From Phocaeicola coprophilus (GTDB lineage: Bacteria; Bacteroidota; Bacteroidia; Bacteroidales; Bacteroidaceae): DNA of 64,000 bases. A program made the translations under genes and the position numbers. The DNA lies in NCBI GenBank assembly GCA_016900015.1, contig JACJJM010000013.1, forward strand, positions 29,773 through 93,772, written 5' to 3'. The notes below the pieces were generated by a model. That model was not told the origin of the DNA. It was given only the letters and a program-made list of their open reading frames with translations, and made no database searches. Shown here piece after piece: positions 17,256-25,693 of the stretch. How positions within the stretch are numbered: the stretch's first letter is position 1; each line of letters starts with the position of its first letter.

Positions 17256-18164
17256 ATGAAAACAGATATGATACAAATGGATTCGGTGGACGTTTATGAC
17301 CAGTATTTCGGACTGGAAACGTTGCATCCTCTGGTAAATGTTATCGACCTGGCTGAGGCAACTCGGTTTCCTACTCATTTTATAATAAATTATGGAGTCT
17401 ATGCTTTGTTCTTGAAAGACACAAAGTGCGGTGATATTCGTTATGGCCGGCAGACTTATGACTATCAGGATGGGACGATAGTGAGCTTCGCCCCAGGCCA
17501 GGTGGCTGAGACCGAGATTCTGGAAGGTGTAAAACCCCAGGCTAAAGGCATCTTATTTCATCCGGACTTGATAAAAGGTACGTCACTCGGACAGGAAATC
17601 AAGTCGTACTCATTCTTTTCTTATAGTTCGCGTGAAGCTCTGCATCTGTCGGAAGAGGAACGCGACATCATCCTCGACTGCTTGAAGAAAATAAAGCTGG
17701 AACTTCTGCATCCGATAGACAAACTGAGCAAGCGGCTGATCGCACGAAACATCCAGTTGCTTTTGGATTATTGCATGCGTTTCTACAATCGTCAGTTCGT
17801 GACACGGACAAATGCCAACTTGGATGTGCTTTCGAAGTTTGAGTCCCTGCTTGATGACTATTTTCAGAGTGATAAACCGCAGACTGTGGGCATTCCGACT
17901 GTACGCTATTTTGCTGAACGTGTGTTTCTCTCGCCCAACTATTTTGGTGACTTGATAAAGAAAGAGACTGGCAAGACACCTCAGGAATATATTCAGGGGA
18001 AGATTATCGACACGGCTAAAGAGATGCTTCTCGGGACAGACAAGACGGTTAGTCAGATAGCTTATGAGTTGGGTTTTCAATATTCCCAGCATTTCAACCG
18101 TGTGTTTAAAAAGCATATCGGACAGTCTCCCAATGAATATAGGAAGATGCAGATGGTGCAATAG
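17256..18164 (+). CDS. AraC family transcriptional regulator
   Basis: The 302-residue protein has an N-terminal cupin-like sensing domain (to about residue 165) and a C-terminal AraC DNA-binding domain with two helix-turn-helix units: 'TVRYFAERVFLSPNYFGDLI' and 'VSQIAYELGFQYSQHFNRVF', ending 'KKHIGQSPNEYRK'. The ATG at 17256 (MKTDMIQMDSVD) follows the -7 box by 25 bp; the frame is open further upstream but would cross that promoter. This group of AraC proteins often sits divergent from, and controls, redox clusters with flavodoxin and aldo/keto reductase genes; that role is inferred here from position. Confidence 0.92.
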   Translation: MKTDMIQMDSVDVYDQYFGLETLHPLVNVIDLAEATRFPTHFIINYGVYALFLKDTKCGDIRYGRQTYDYQDGTIVSFAPGQVAETEILEGVKPQAKGILFHPDLIKGTSLGQEIKSYSFFSYSSREALHLSEEERDIILDCLKKIKLELLHPIDKLSKRLIARNIQLLLDYCMRFYNRQFVTRTNANLDVLSKFESLLDDYFQSDKPQTVGIPTVRYFAERVFLSPNYFGDLIKKETGKTPQEYIQGKIIDTAKEMLLGTDKTVSQIAYELGFQYSQHFNRVFKKHIGQSPNEYRKMQMVQ

Positions 18165-18226
18165 TTTGGGCTTCGCAAGGGATGGAATCAGCGGTCGGAC
18201 TTGCTGGTTATCTCATTATTTTATAT

Positions 18227-18234
18227 TACCTTTG
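18227..18234 (+). promoter_or_regulatory. Putative promoter -7 box of the ATPase-DUF4435 pair
   Basis: TACCTTTG (TAnnTTTG), 43 bp upstream of the ATPase ATG. A TTG at 18201 is 23 bp upstream, somewhat too far for a standard -33. Confidence 0.5.
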
Positions 18235-18276
18235 TCATAGACAAACAATCTATATTTTTCGGAAAGGAGTGTAACC

Positions 18277-19101
18277 ATGAAAAAGCAAGCTGATTATATC
18301 AAGCGGATAGAGATAAAAGGGATCTGGGGCTGGAAGAATATCGCGTGGGATCTTCGTCCGGATGTAAATATATTAAGTGGTATCAATGGAATTGGCAAGA
18401 GCACAATCGTGAATAAGTCTGTCAGTTCTTTGCGTTTGCTTTCCGGCGGCGAGCTTGACTGTCAGTCTATGCCGGAGAATGTGCATTTCATCTTTTCTCC
18501 CAAGGACGCCTCGTGTATTCGTTTTGATGTCATCCGCAGTTTTGATCGTCCGCTGTTGAATGCAGGACTGATGCAGAAAGTGGCTGATGAGCATGTCCGT
18601 ACGGAGCTTGACTGGCAGCTATATCAGTTGCAACGCCGTTATCTGGATTATCAGGTGAACATCGGAAACCGCATCATCGATTTGCTTACAGAAGGGACTC
18701 CTGAAAGCCAGCAACGCGCGGCACAGGTGTCACAGCCCAAGAAGAAGTTTCAGGACATGATAGATTCCTTGTTCCGTGAGACGGGGAAAAAGATAGACAG
18801 AAAGAGTAATGAGATTATAATAGAGCAAGACGGCGATCGTCTGTTGCCTTATCAACTGTCATCAGGCGAAAAACAGATGCTTGTCATTTTGCTCACCGTG
18901 TTGGTGCAGGACGGGCAACCATGTGCTTTGTTTATGGATGAACCGGAAATCTCATTGCACATCGAATGGCAACAACAGCTTATCAAGCTTATCCGCGACT
19001 TGAATCCCCATGTGCAGATTATCCTCACGACTCATTCACCGGCTGTGATTATGAACGGGTGGATGGACGCTGTGACTGAAGTGAGTGACATAACCGAATA
19101 A
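18277..19101 (+). CDS. AAA/ABC-type ATPase, partner of DUF4435 (PARIS AriA-like or OLD-like)
   Basis: The 274-residue ATPase is of the SMC/RecF/OLD-like ABC class with all elements: Walker A 'GINGIGKST' (residues 35-43), signature 'QLSSGEKQMLVI', Walker B 'CALFMDEPEISLH' and the switch His in 'IILTTHSPAVI'. The insert between Walker A and signature is short, so the protein is smaller than typical AriA ATPases. It precedes the DUF4435 gene by 13 bp. The pair copies the two-gene layout of PARIS (AriA ATPase plus AriB DUF4435/TOPRIM effector) and of OLD systems, where ATPase and nuclease work together against phage. Defence here is an inference; a housekeeping DNA-repair role is equally open. 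Confidence 0.85.
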   Translation: MKKQADYIKRIEIKGIWGWKNIAWDLRPDVNILSGINGIGKSTIVNKSVSSLRLLSGGELDCQSMPENVHFIFSPKDASCIRFDVIRSFDRPLLNAGLMQKVADEHVRTELDWQLYQLQRRYLDYQVNIGNRIIDLLTEGTPESQQRAAQVSQPKKKFQDMIDSLFRETGKKIDRKSNEIIIEQDGDRLLPYQLSSGEKQMLVILLTVLVQDGQPCALFMDEPEISLHIEWQQQLIKLIRDLNPHVQIILTTHSPAVIMNGWMDAVTEVSDITE

Positions 19102-19114
19102 AGCCGTCGGCACT

Positions 19115-20119
19115 ATGAGTAAACGTTTGGCCCAAAACTTGAATTCTCTTTATGTGGAAGCAGCCAATCGCTTGCGTCCCAAGAAAGCACGTCGTAAAAT
19201 CATAGCCTATGTGGAGAGCTATGACGACGTTTTTTTTTGGCGTACGTTGCTCAATGAGTTTGAGAATGAACGACGCTATTTTCAGGTGATGTTGCCTTCT
19301 TCCACTTCGTTGGCAAAGGGGAAAAAGTCAGTTTTGATGAATTTGCTGGGTGAGTCGCTCGGACAGAACATGATTGCGTGTGTGGACAGTGATTACGACT
19401 ATTTGATCCAAGGAGCAACCAACACTTCACGCATGATAAACCAAAACCGTTATGTCTTCCAGACTTACACTTATGCGATTGAAAATTATCAGTGCTACGC
19501 CGGTGCATTGCATGAAGTCTGTGTAATGGCAACGCTAAACGATCGGGAAATCATCGATTTGGAAGAGTTTATGCGTATGTATTCGCGCATTGCTTATCCA
19601 TTGTTTATATGGTCGGTGTGGTTTTATCGGAAACATCGTCAAGGAGTGTTCTCCTTACTTGATTTTTGTGAGATCGTACGGTTGGAAAGAGTAAGCATCT
19701 ATCATTTGGAAGTGGCTTTGGGGCACATGGAGAAGCGGGTAAAACAGAAATTGCACCGTTTGGAGCATGAATATCCAAAAGCCTTGCGTGAAATCGAATC
19801 CCTGAAGAAGGAGCTTCAGAAACTAGGCGTGACGCCAGAAAATACTTATTTGTTTATCCAAGGACATCATATCATGGACAATGTTGTGCTCAAGGTGCTG
19901 ACTCCTCTTTGTGTGGTTTTGCGGCGTGAACGTGAAACGGAAATCAAGGATCTGGCTGAACATGACATCCAATGCCAAAACGAACTGACCTGTTACCAAC
20001 GTAGTCAGAGCGGAGTGGAATTTATGATTCGCAAACATACTTATTACAAGGATTCACCTTTATATAATCGGATACGTCAGCGGATTGCTGATTTTCTGAA
20101 GCATATAGATGGAGAATGA
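19115..20119 (+). CDS. DUF4435 (TOPRIM-like) protein, putative effector (PARIS AriB-like)
   Basis: The 334-residue protein shows the DUF4435 pattern: an acidic 'AYVESYDDVFFW' (Glu34), then 'CVDSDYDYL' (Asp91/93/95), spaced like the Glu and DxD metal ligands of TOPRIM nucleases, and the family's 'AIENYQCY' (residues 122-128). The C-terminal half is helical, with a coiled-coil part 'EKRVKQKLHRLEHEYPKALR'. In PARIS the equivalent AriB is released by the ATPase and acts as a nuclease; whether this one cuts nucleic acid is inference. It is 13 bp from the ATPase gene and 21 bp from the next AraC gene. Confidence 0.82.
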   Translation: MSKRLAQNLNSLYVEAANRLRPKKARRKIIAYVESYDDVFFWRTLLNEFENERRYFQVMLPSSTSLAKGKKSVLMNLLGESLGQNMIACVDSDYDYLIQGATNTSRMINQNRYVFQTYTYAIENYQCYAGALHEVCVMATLNDREIIDLEEFMRMYSRIAYPLFIWSVWFYRKHRQGVFSLLDFCEIVRLERVSIYHLEVALGHMEKRVKQKLHRLEHEYPKALREIESLKKELQKLGVTPENTYLFIQGHHIMDNVVLKVLTPLCVVLRRERETEIKDLAEHDIQCQNELTCYQRSQSGVEFMIRKHTYYKDSPLYNRIRQRIADFLKHIDGE

Positions 20120-20140
20120 TTCAGTGGTTATGAAATTATA

Positions 20141-21028
20141 ATGCCTATGGAATCGATGATGCAAATGACGTGTACGCAGCTTTCAGACAAGGACTGTTTT
20201 TATATCTCGGAGAGTCGGAATAAGTTGCTGTCTTATCCGATACATTGTCATGCCGATTATGAATTGAATTTTATGGAACACGGGCGTGGGGTGCGTCGTG
20301 TTGTTGGTGATTCTGATGAGATTATTGGCGAGAGCGACTTGGTGCTCATAACAGGCAAAGACTTGGAACATGTATGGGATCGTACCGGATGTGAATCTTC
20401 TGATGTGCATGAGATAACGATTCACTTTTCAGCAGACTTGTTTGGAGGTTCGTTTATGCATAAGACTCATTTTCAATCCATTTTTACCATGTTGGAGAAG
20501 GCACAGCGTGGGTTGGCTTTTTCTGAAGAGTGCGTGCAGAAAGTATATCCGATGTTTAATGCCTTGGTCGGTGAAAAGCGTGGTTTTTATGCTGTGTTGC
20601 GTTTCATGGTCATTCTTCATGAGCTTTCTTTGGATGAGCAGGCACGCATCTTGTCTAGCAATTCTTTTGCCCGTGTGCGCCATGTCGTCGATTCGTTGCG
20701 TGTCAATAAAGTACAAGATTATGTGGAAGAACACTATATGGAGGAAATTCGTCTGTCTACCTTGGCGGATATGGTGGGGATGACTTCTGTGTCTTTTAGT
20801 CGTTTCTTCCGGCATTCCACAGGACAGACCTTTTCTGACTATTTGATAGCAGTTCGCTTGGAACATGCCTCTCGTTTGCTGCTTGACTCTCACTTGCCGA
20901 TAGCAGAAGTGTGTTTTGAGTGTGGATTTAATAATCTCTCCAATTTCAATCGTATATTTAAGAAGAATAAGCATTGTGCGCCGAAAGCTTATCGTGAAAA
21001 CTATCGGAAGCAGAAGATTGTAATCTGA
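20141..21028 (+). CDS. AraC family transcriptional regulator
   Basis: The 295-residue regulator has an N-terminal cupin domain ('YPIHCHADYELNFMEHGRGV', with His residues typical of the arabinose-binding-like fold) and a C-terminal AraC domain ('RLSTLADMVGMTSVSFSRFF', 'PIAEVCFECGFNNLSNFNRI'). Met1, Met5, Met6 and Met8 are all possible starts. It lies only 21 bp after the DUF4435 gene on the same strand, so co-transcription is possible, although such cupin-AraC proteins usually respond to sugars and may be unrelated. Confidence 0.9.
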   Translation: MPMESMMQMTCTQLSDKDCFYISESRNKLLSYPIHCHADYELNFMEHGRGVRRVVGDSDEIIGESDLVLITGKDLEHVWDRTGCESSDVHEITIHFSADLFGGSFMHKTHFQSIFTMLEKAQRGLAFSEECVQKVYPMFNALVGEKRGFYAVLRFMVILHELSLDEQARILSSNSFARVRHVVDSLRVNKVQDYVEEHYMEEIRLSTLADMVGMTSVSFSRFFRHSTGQTFSDYLIAVRLEHASRLLLDSHLPIAEVCFECGFNNLSNFNRIFKKNKHCAPKAYRENYRKQKIVI

Positions 21029-21090
21029 AGTTGGATAAAAAAGTATTAGAATATGATAAAATTGTATTATTCTTTTCGAAAAAACGCTTT

Positions 21091-21441
21091 TACCTTTGCT
21101 GATATAGAAAGGGAAAAGTGGAAAAAGAACAGATATGATAGTTTGATACCAAATGCCTAGAGTTTTTTGATAGGTTATTTAGTTTTAGGGTTGTTTTTCT
21201 GGAGAGGGTTTTCAAGCGTGATTATCCCTCTTCTACTTTCCTAAAGCAGTCTTGCAATTAAGTACATAGGGAGTTGAAAAATGATTAGCAAAATGTGAAT
21301 GATAGAAGTGCGGATTGATTCGCTATTACTTCTATCGGTTTATAGGAAACTTTGTGTTAATAGCTTGAGGAAAGGCCTCATATTCTGTTCTGTTAAAAGA
21401 GGAACTGTCTTCACTCTGGAGGCAATTCCTCTTTTGTTTTT
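21091..21441 (+). ncRNA. Candidate non-coding RNA in long intergenic region
   Basis: The 585 bp between the AraC gene and the amidase hold no convincing ORF. They contain a -7 box TACCTTTG (21091-21098), several possible stems (GATAGAAGT with ACTTCTATC around 21300-21340; TGAGG with CCTCA at about 21366-21380) and a clear rho-independent terminator (21395-21441). Promoter plus stems plus terminator without an ORF suggests a transcript of about 330 nt. No known RNA family was recognised. Confidence 0.3.
21395..21441 (+). terminator. Rho-independent terminator
   Basis: AAAAGAGGAA (21395-21404) pairs with TTCCTCTTTT (21426-21435), followed by a T-rich tract. It ends either the AraC transcript or the candidate RNA. 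Confidence 0.75.
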
Positions 21442-21597
21442 GATGGCGGTTTGAGGGAAATCGGGGTATGTTCAAAATGTACGGTATTGTTTTTCAAATA
21501 GACGTGGTTATTGTTCTTTTTTTCTTTTAAAGTTAGCCTGAATTCTGAAAGAAAAAGAAAACTATGAGCTTTTTGCAGGTTTTCCGCTGAAATATAT

Positions 21598-21605
21598 TAC
21601 TTTTG
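21598..21605 (+). promoter_or_regulatory. Amidase promoter -7 box, almost leaderless
   Basis: TACTTTTG (TAnnTTTG) ends 8 bp before the ATG at 21614; TTTG at 21572-21575 is 22 bp upstream. Transcription would begin almost at the start codon, so the ATG at 21623 could be used instead. Confidence 0.55.
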
Positions 21606-21613
21606 CATGTCGT

Positions 21614-22798
21614 ATGAATGTTATGCATATACAGATATCACATATATGGAAATGGGCATTTTGCGTTGGAATGTTTTTATGTTTCAGCTTGCCGTCATCA
21701 GCTAAAGACTTTATTGTGGTGCTGGATGCTGGTCATGGAGGTCATGATGCAGGAGCTGTCGGGCGTATCTCAAAGGAGAAAAACATAAATCTGAAGGTAG
21801 CTCTTGCTGTGGGCCATTTGCTGGAACAAAATTGTGAAGATGTCAAAGTGGTATATACTCGTCGCACTGATAAGTTTGTTCCCCTGCATCGACGTGCGGA
21901 CATCGCCAATCAGGCAAAAGCTGATTTATTTGTTTCCATTCATACTAATTCATTGGCAAAGGGACGTATAGCGCGCGGTACAGAAACTTACACGTTAGGT
22001 TTGCATCGCACAAAAGAAAATCTGGAAGTCGCCCAAAAAGAGAATTCTGTCATTCTTATTGAAAGTGATTATAAGCAACGTTATGCAGGATTTAATCCGA
22101 ACTCAGCTGAAAGCTACATCATGTTTGAATTGATCCAGGACAAGAACATGAAACAGAGTGTCCGTCTGGCGCAATTCATTCAGGAACAGTTTCGAAACAC
22201 GGCCCGTCGCAACGACAGGGGAGTGCGTCAAGCTGGTTTTCTGGTGTTGCATGCTACGTCGATGCCGAGTGTGCTGGTCGAATTAGGCTATATCTCCACA
22301 CCTGATGAAGAACGCTATTTGAATTCTCAAAAAGGTGTCGAGGATTTGAGTCGCAGTGTATACAATGCGATTATTGATTACAAGCGCCATCAACCTGGTG
22401 CTTCCTCATCTGAAACAAATCAACGTGCTGTGACTGTGGCTGAGAGAGGGCCTGTTCCTTCTTCTGAAGATGTGTCTGCTGAGGCCGGTAAAGAACCAAT
22501 GCCGGTTTCAGAACCTGTAGGTCAAAAACCGGTGTTTAAGATTCAGGTGCTTACATCTGGTTCTGTGCTCAAAAAAGGTGATCGCCGTTTAAAAGGATTA
22601 CAGCCGGTGGAGTATTATTTTGAAGGAGGATTATATAAATATACGTATGGTTCTTCGACCGATTATAATGAGATTTATCAAATGCGGAAACGTATACTTC
22701 CGAAATTTAAGGATGCTTTTATCATCGCATTTCGAGGTGATAAGAAAATCAATGTGCAACAAGCAATTGAGGAATTTAAACAAAACAAACAGAAGTAA
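21614..22798 (+). CDS. N-acetylmuramoyl-L-alanine amidase
   Basis: The 394-residue exported enzyme has a signal peptide ('WAFCVGMFLCFSLPSSAKD'), then an Amidase_3 domain (about 33-245): zinc ligands in 'VVLDAGHGGHDAGAVG' (His) and 'DLFVSIHTNS' (His), the Glu ligand likely in 'ISKEKNINL', and the catalytic Glu in 'MPSVLVELGYIS'. A linker rich in Ser/Pro/Glu follows, and the last 80 residues ('FKIQVLTSGSVLKKGDRRLK') look like a SPOR-type peptidoglycan-binding domain. It cleaves the peptide from MurNAc during cell separation. Followed after 11 bp by mlaD. Confidence 0.93.
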   Translation: MNVMHIQISHIWKWAFCVGMFLCFSLPSSAKDFIVVLDAGHGGHDAGAVGRISKEKNINLKVALAVGHLLEQNCEDVKVVYTRRTDKFVPLHRRADIANQAKADLFVSIHTNSLAKGRIARGTETYTLGLHRTKENLEVAQKENSVILIESDYKQRYAGFNPNSAESYIMFELIQDKNMKQSVRLAQFIQEQFRNTARRNDRGVRQAGFLVLHATSMPSVLVELGYISTPDEERYLNSQKGVEDLSRSVYNAIIDYKRHQPGASSSETNQRAVTVAERGPVPSSEDVSAEAGKEPMPVSEPVGQKPVFKIQVLTSGSVLKKGDRRLKGLQPVEYYFEGGLYKYTYGSSTDYNEIYQMRKRILPKFKDAFIIAFRGDKKINVQQAIEEFKQNKQK

Positions 22799-22809
22799 AT
22801 TACAGGATT

Positions 22810-23709
22810 ATGAAATACGTTACAAAAGAAGTAAAAATAGCGTGTGCCGGGATTGTAGCTGTTGTGCTCTTGTATTTTGGCATTAATTTCTTGAAAGGCA
22901 TTAATATGTTAAAAGCCACCAACTATTATTATGTGGAGTGTGACAATATTGGAGGTTTGGCCGTTTCAAGTCCGGTTTATGCAGATGGATATAATATAGG
23001 TATAGTACGCGATATTAGCTATGACCACGAACGTCCGGGGCATGTCACTGTGGAAATCGAAGTCGAAGAAGGTCTGCGTGTGCCTAAAGGAAGTGAAGCG
23101 GAGCTGGTGACCGAGATGCTGGGAACTGTCAAGATGAATTTGTTGTTAGCCAACAACCCTCGTGAGCGAGTGGAAATCGGAGATACAATTCCGGGACATA
23201 GTAATAACGGATTGATGGGCGAGGCTTCAAAAATGGTGCCTGTCATTCAACAGATGCTTCCAAAGATGGATTCGATTTTAATATCGCTAAACAAATTGTT
23301 GGCTGATCCTGCATTGGCTGCTACTTTACATAATACGCAAGTGATTACGGAGAACTTGACAGTCACAACAAACCAGATTAATCAGCTTATGAAAAATGAT
23401 ATTCCGCAACTTACTGGTAAGTTGAATCATATAAGTGATAATTTTGTGACTATCAGTGATAACCTAGCTCAAACTGATTATAATGCAATGCTTCAACGGG
23501 TGGATGCGACATTGGCCAGTTTTGCTTCAATTACGGATAAGTTGAATAACAAGGATAATAATCTCGGCTTGCTGTTGAATGATAGTACATTGTATTATAA
23601 CTTGAATCGTACGAGCAGCAATGCGGCAGACTTGCTTGAGGATTTGAAAACTCATCCAAAGCGCTATGTTCATTTTTCACTCTTTGGAAGGAAAGACGAT
23701 TCCAAGTGA
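22810..23709 (+). CDS. MlaD/MCE-domain lipid transport protein
   Basis: The 299-residue protein has one N-terminal membrane anchor ('IACAGIVAVVLLYFGINFL') and an MCE domain ('VECDNIGGLAVSSPVYADGY', 'GLRVPKGSEAELVTEMLG'), then a long helical C-terminal region with Asn/Asp/Thr-rich heptads. MCE proteins form periplasmic rings that move phospholipids between membranes. The Mla ATPase and permease are not nearby. The amidase-mlaD pair is frequent in Bacteroidales. A strong terminator follows. Confidence 0.9.
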   Translation: MKYVTKEVKIACAGIVAVVLLYFGINFLKGINMLKATNYYYVECDNIGGLAVSSPVYADGYNIGIVRDISYDHERPGHVTVEIEVEEGLRVPKGSEAELVTEMLGTVKMNLLLANNPRERVEIGDTIPGHSNNGLMGEASKMVPVIQQMLPKMDSILISLNKLLADPALAATLHNTQVITENLTVTTNQINQLMKNDIPQLTGKLNHISDNFVTISDNLAQTDYNAMLQRVDATLASFASITDKLNNKDNNLGLLLNDSTLYYNLNRTSSNAADLLEDLKTHPKRYVHFSLFGRKDDSK

Positions 23710-23738
23710 TTGAGAGGACGCTGAGAGCGTGCATATAT

Positions 23739-23808
23739 AAGGTGTGAATGGTGACAGGGTGAAGCTGTGAAAAAAATATAATCTGTTACCATTCACACCT
23801 TGGCTTTT
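23739..23808 (+). terminator. Rho-independent terminator after mlaD
   Basis: AAGGTGTGAATGGTGACAG (23739-23757) pairs with CTGTTACCATTCACACCTT (23783-23801); the single non-Watson-Crick position can form G-U. A T-rich run (GGCTTTTTA) follows. Confidence 0.85.
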
Positions 23809-24133
23809 TAACAAAAATCTCTTTTTGGTAAAAAGATGACTTCTTGGAGGTCTTATTAAGCGAGTGTGCTGTTATCTAGATTTTGTCTAAATTGTAAATT
23901 GAGAAATTTGATATACCTCCTTAAGATTAATAGATTTATAATCAGTTTGTAACACAGCTGATGTCGGTGGGGGATAGTGTGGTCATATGAACTTGATGGT
24001 GTGGAAACAATCTCAAATTCAGAACCTTTCAGATTTGCAAGGTGTACTATTGGTAATTTGTACAGTAAACGAATAAAAAAGTCCTCATATAGAGAGCTTT
24101 ATTATCAATTGCTAATATGCAAGAAAAAGAGGA
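23809..24133. other. AT-rich intergenic region before dnaA, no gene
   Basis: About 325 bp with stop codons in all frames. I searched for DnaA boxes (TTATCCACA and close variants) by eye and found none, so no replication origin is called here. A weak inverted repeat, AAGTCCTC (24079) with GAGGATTT (24129) followed by a T run, may be a terminator with a long loop. Confidence 0.5.
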
Positions 24134-24165
24134 TTTGTTTTTTTTGAATTATATTATCTACTTTG
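24134..24165 (+). promoter_or_regulatory. dnaA promoter
   Basis: TTTG (24134-24137), 21-bp spacer, TACTTTG (24159-24165; one T fewer than the full -7 consensus), 45 bp before the dnaA ATG. Confidence 0.5.
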
Positions 24166-24210
24166 CAGAGTAGAAGTTTTGACAAGTTAATAAATGTTTT
24201 TTTGAGCCTT

Positions 24211-25611
24211 ATGATGGAAAGTAATCATGTAGAGCTCTGGAATCGTTGTCTGCAAGTCATAAAAGACAATGTATCGGAGCATGCATTTAATACGTGGTTT
24301 AAACCTATCATACCTTTAAAGTATGAAAATAAAACCCTGACAGTAGAAGTCCCGACCTCGTATTTCTATGAGTTCATAGAAGATCATTATTTGGGATTGC
24401 TGCGCTCTGTCCTTTATAAAGAAATAGGAGAGGGCACACGTCTGATGTATAGCATTCTGACAGACAAGGCTCATCATCTGACCACTAATATTCCTTCAAC
24501 AAATCATCCTGTGGATGCACAGCAACAACCGGTGACGGGTGGTAATCGTACTCCGTTTATGCCGGTGCAAACTGCTCTTCCTGCACTTGATCCACGTTTG
24601 AATCCTAAGTATCGCTTTGATAATTTTATTGAGGGTGACAGTAATAAATTGCCGCGTACGATTGCCGAAGAGGTGGCTTTACGCCCTGCTAAGACAGCAT
24701 TCAATCCGTTGTTTATTTATGGCGCGTCAGGAGTGGGCAAGACTCATTTAGTGAATGCGATAGGAGCTCGTATAAAAGAGCTGTATCCTCAGCAACGAGT
24801 ACTCTATGTGTCGGCAAACTTATTTCAGGTGCAGTTTGTTGATGCAACCTTGCGCAATAAAGTAACAGACTTTATCAAGTTTTATCAGACAATAGATGTG
24901 CTGATTATAGATGATATCCAAGAGTTTGCTGCTATGACAAAGACGCAAAACACTTTCTTTCATATATTCAATCATTTACATCAGAATGGTAAACAGTTGA
25001 TTTTGACATCCGATCGTCCGCCAGTCATGCTGCAAGGTATGGAAGATCGTCTGCTCACGCGTTTTAAATGGGGATTGCTGGCTGAATTGGAAAGACCTAA
25101 TGCTGAGTTGCGTAGGAATATCTTGAAAGACAAGATCCATCGTGACGGGTTGGAGCTTCCCGAGCCGGTGATTAACTTCATCGCGGAGAATGTGGATGAG
25201 AGTGTACGTGACTTGGAAGGAGTCGTTACTTCATTGATGGCTTATTCTGTGTATAGCAACCGGGATATTGACATGAGTTTGGCTGAAAGTGTCGTGAAAA
25301 AGGTTGCGAAGGTCGAGAAGAAGGAAATTACGATTGATTCGATTGTGTCCAAAGTGTGTGAGCATTATGAAATCGAGAAGGAAAGCCTTCATTCCCGTTC
25401 CCGGAAGCATAATGTGGCGATAGCGCGCCAGGTGGCTATGTATTTGGCAAAGAAATATACAGATACGTCCTGTGTCAGAATTGGAAAGCTTATAGCAAAC
25501 CGAAACCATTCGACGGTGCTTCATTCTTGCAAAATGGTGCAGACACAGTTGGAGGTAGACAAAAACTTCCGTACAGAGATGGAGGAAATAGAAAATCTGA
25601 TACGTGTGTGA
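24211..25611 (+). CDS. dnaA: Chromosomal replication initiator DnaA
   Basis: The 466-residue protein has the four DnaA domains: N-terminal domain I ('[20 protein letters not shown]'), a linker, the AAA+ domain III with Walker A '[10 protein letters not shown]' and Walker B '[11 protein letters not shown]', sensor 'ILTSDRPP', and domain IV with the DnaA-box binding motif '[14 protein letters not shown]' and '[11 protein letters not shown]'. DnaA melts oriC and regulates its own synthesis. Start [10 protein letters not shown] at 24211 matches related proteins; the frame opens upstream at 24163 but overlaps the promoter. The gene stands alone; dnaN is not adjacent, as usual in Bacteroidota. Confidence 0.97.
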   Translation: MMESNHVELWNRCLQVIKDNVSEHAFNTWFKPIIPLKYENKTLTVEVPTSYFYEFIEDHYLGLLRSVLYKEIGEGTRLMYSILTDKAHHLTTNIPSTNHPVDAQQQPVTGGNRTPFMPVQTALPALDPRLNPKYRFDNFIEGDSNKLPRTIAEEVALRPAKTAFNPLFIYGASGVGKTHLVNAIGARIKELYPQQRVLYVSANLFQVQFVDATLRNKVTDFIKFYQTIDVLIIDDIQEFAAMTKTQNTFFHIFNHLHQNGKQLILTSDRPPVMLQGMEDRLLTRFKWGLLAELERPNAELRRNILKDKIHRDGLELPEPVINFIAENVDESVRDLEGVVTSLMAYSVYSNRDIDMSLAESVVKKVAKVEKKEITIDSIVSKVCEHYEIEKESLHSRSRKHNVAIARQVAMYLAKKYTDTSCVRIGKLIANRNHSTVLHSCKMVQTQLEVDKNFRTEMEEIENLIRV

Positions 25612-25636
25612 TTTAAGTAATAAAGGTCGAAATAGA

Positions 25637-25680
25637 AAAGGATGTGCTGGTGTGAAACCACAGACGGCACATCCTTTTTT
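25637..25680 (+). terminator. dnaA terminator
   Basis: AAAAGGATGTGC (25637-25648 region) pairs with GCACATCCTTTT (25667-25678), then a T run. Lies between convergent dnaA and nitroreductase and may serve both. Confidence 0.85.
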
Positions 25681-25693
25681 CTTGTGATGATAT

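Noticed and set aside
23809..24210. Replication origin next to dnaA
   Set aside because: No cluster of DnaA boxes or typical AT-rich unwinding repeats was found; in Bacteroidota oriC need not be beside dnaA.
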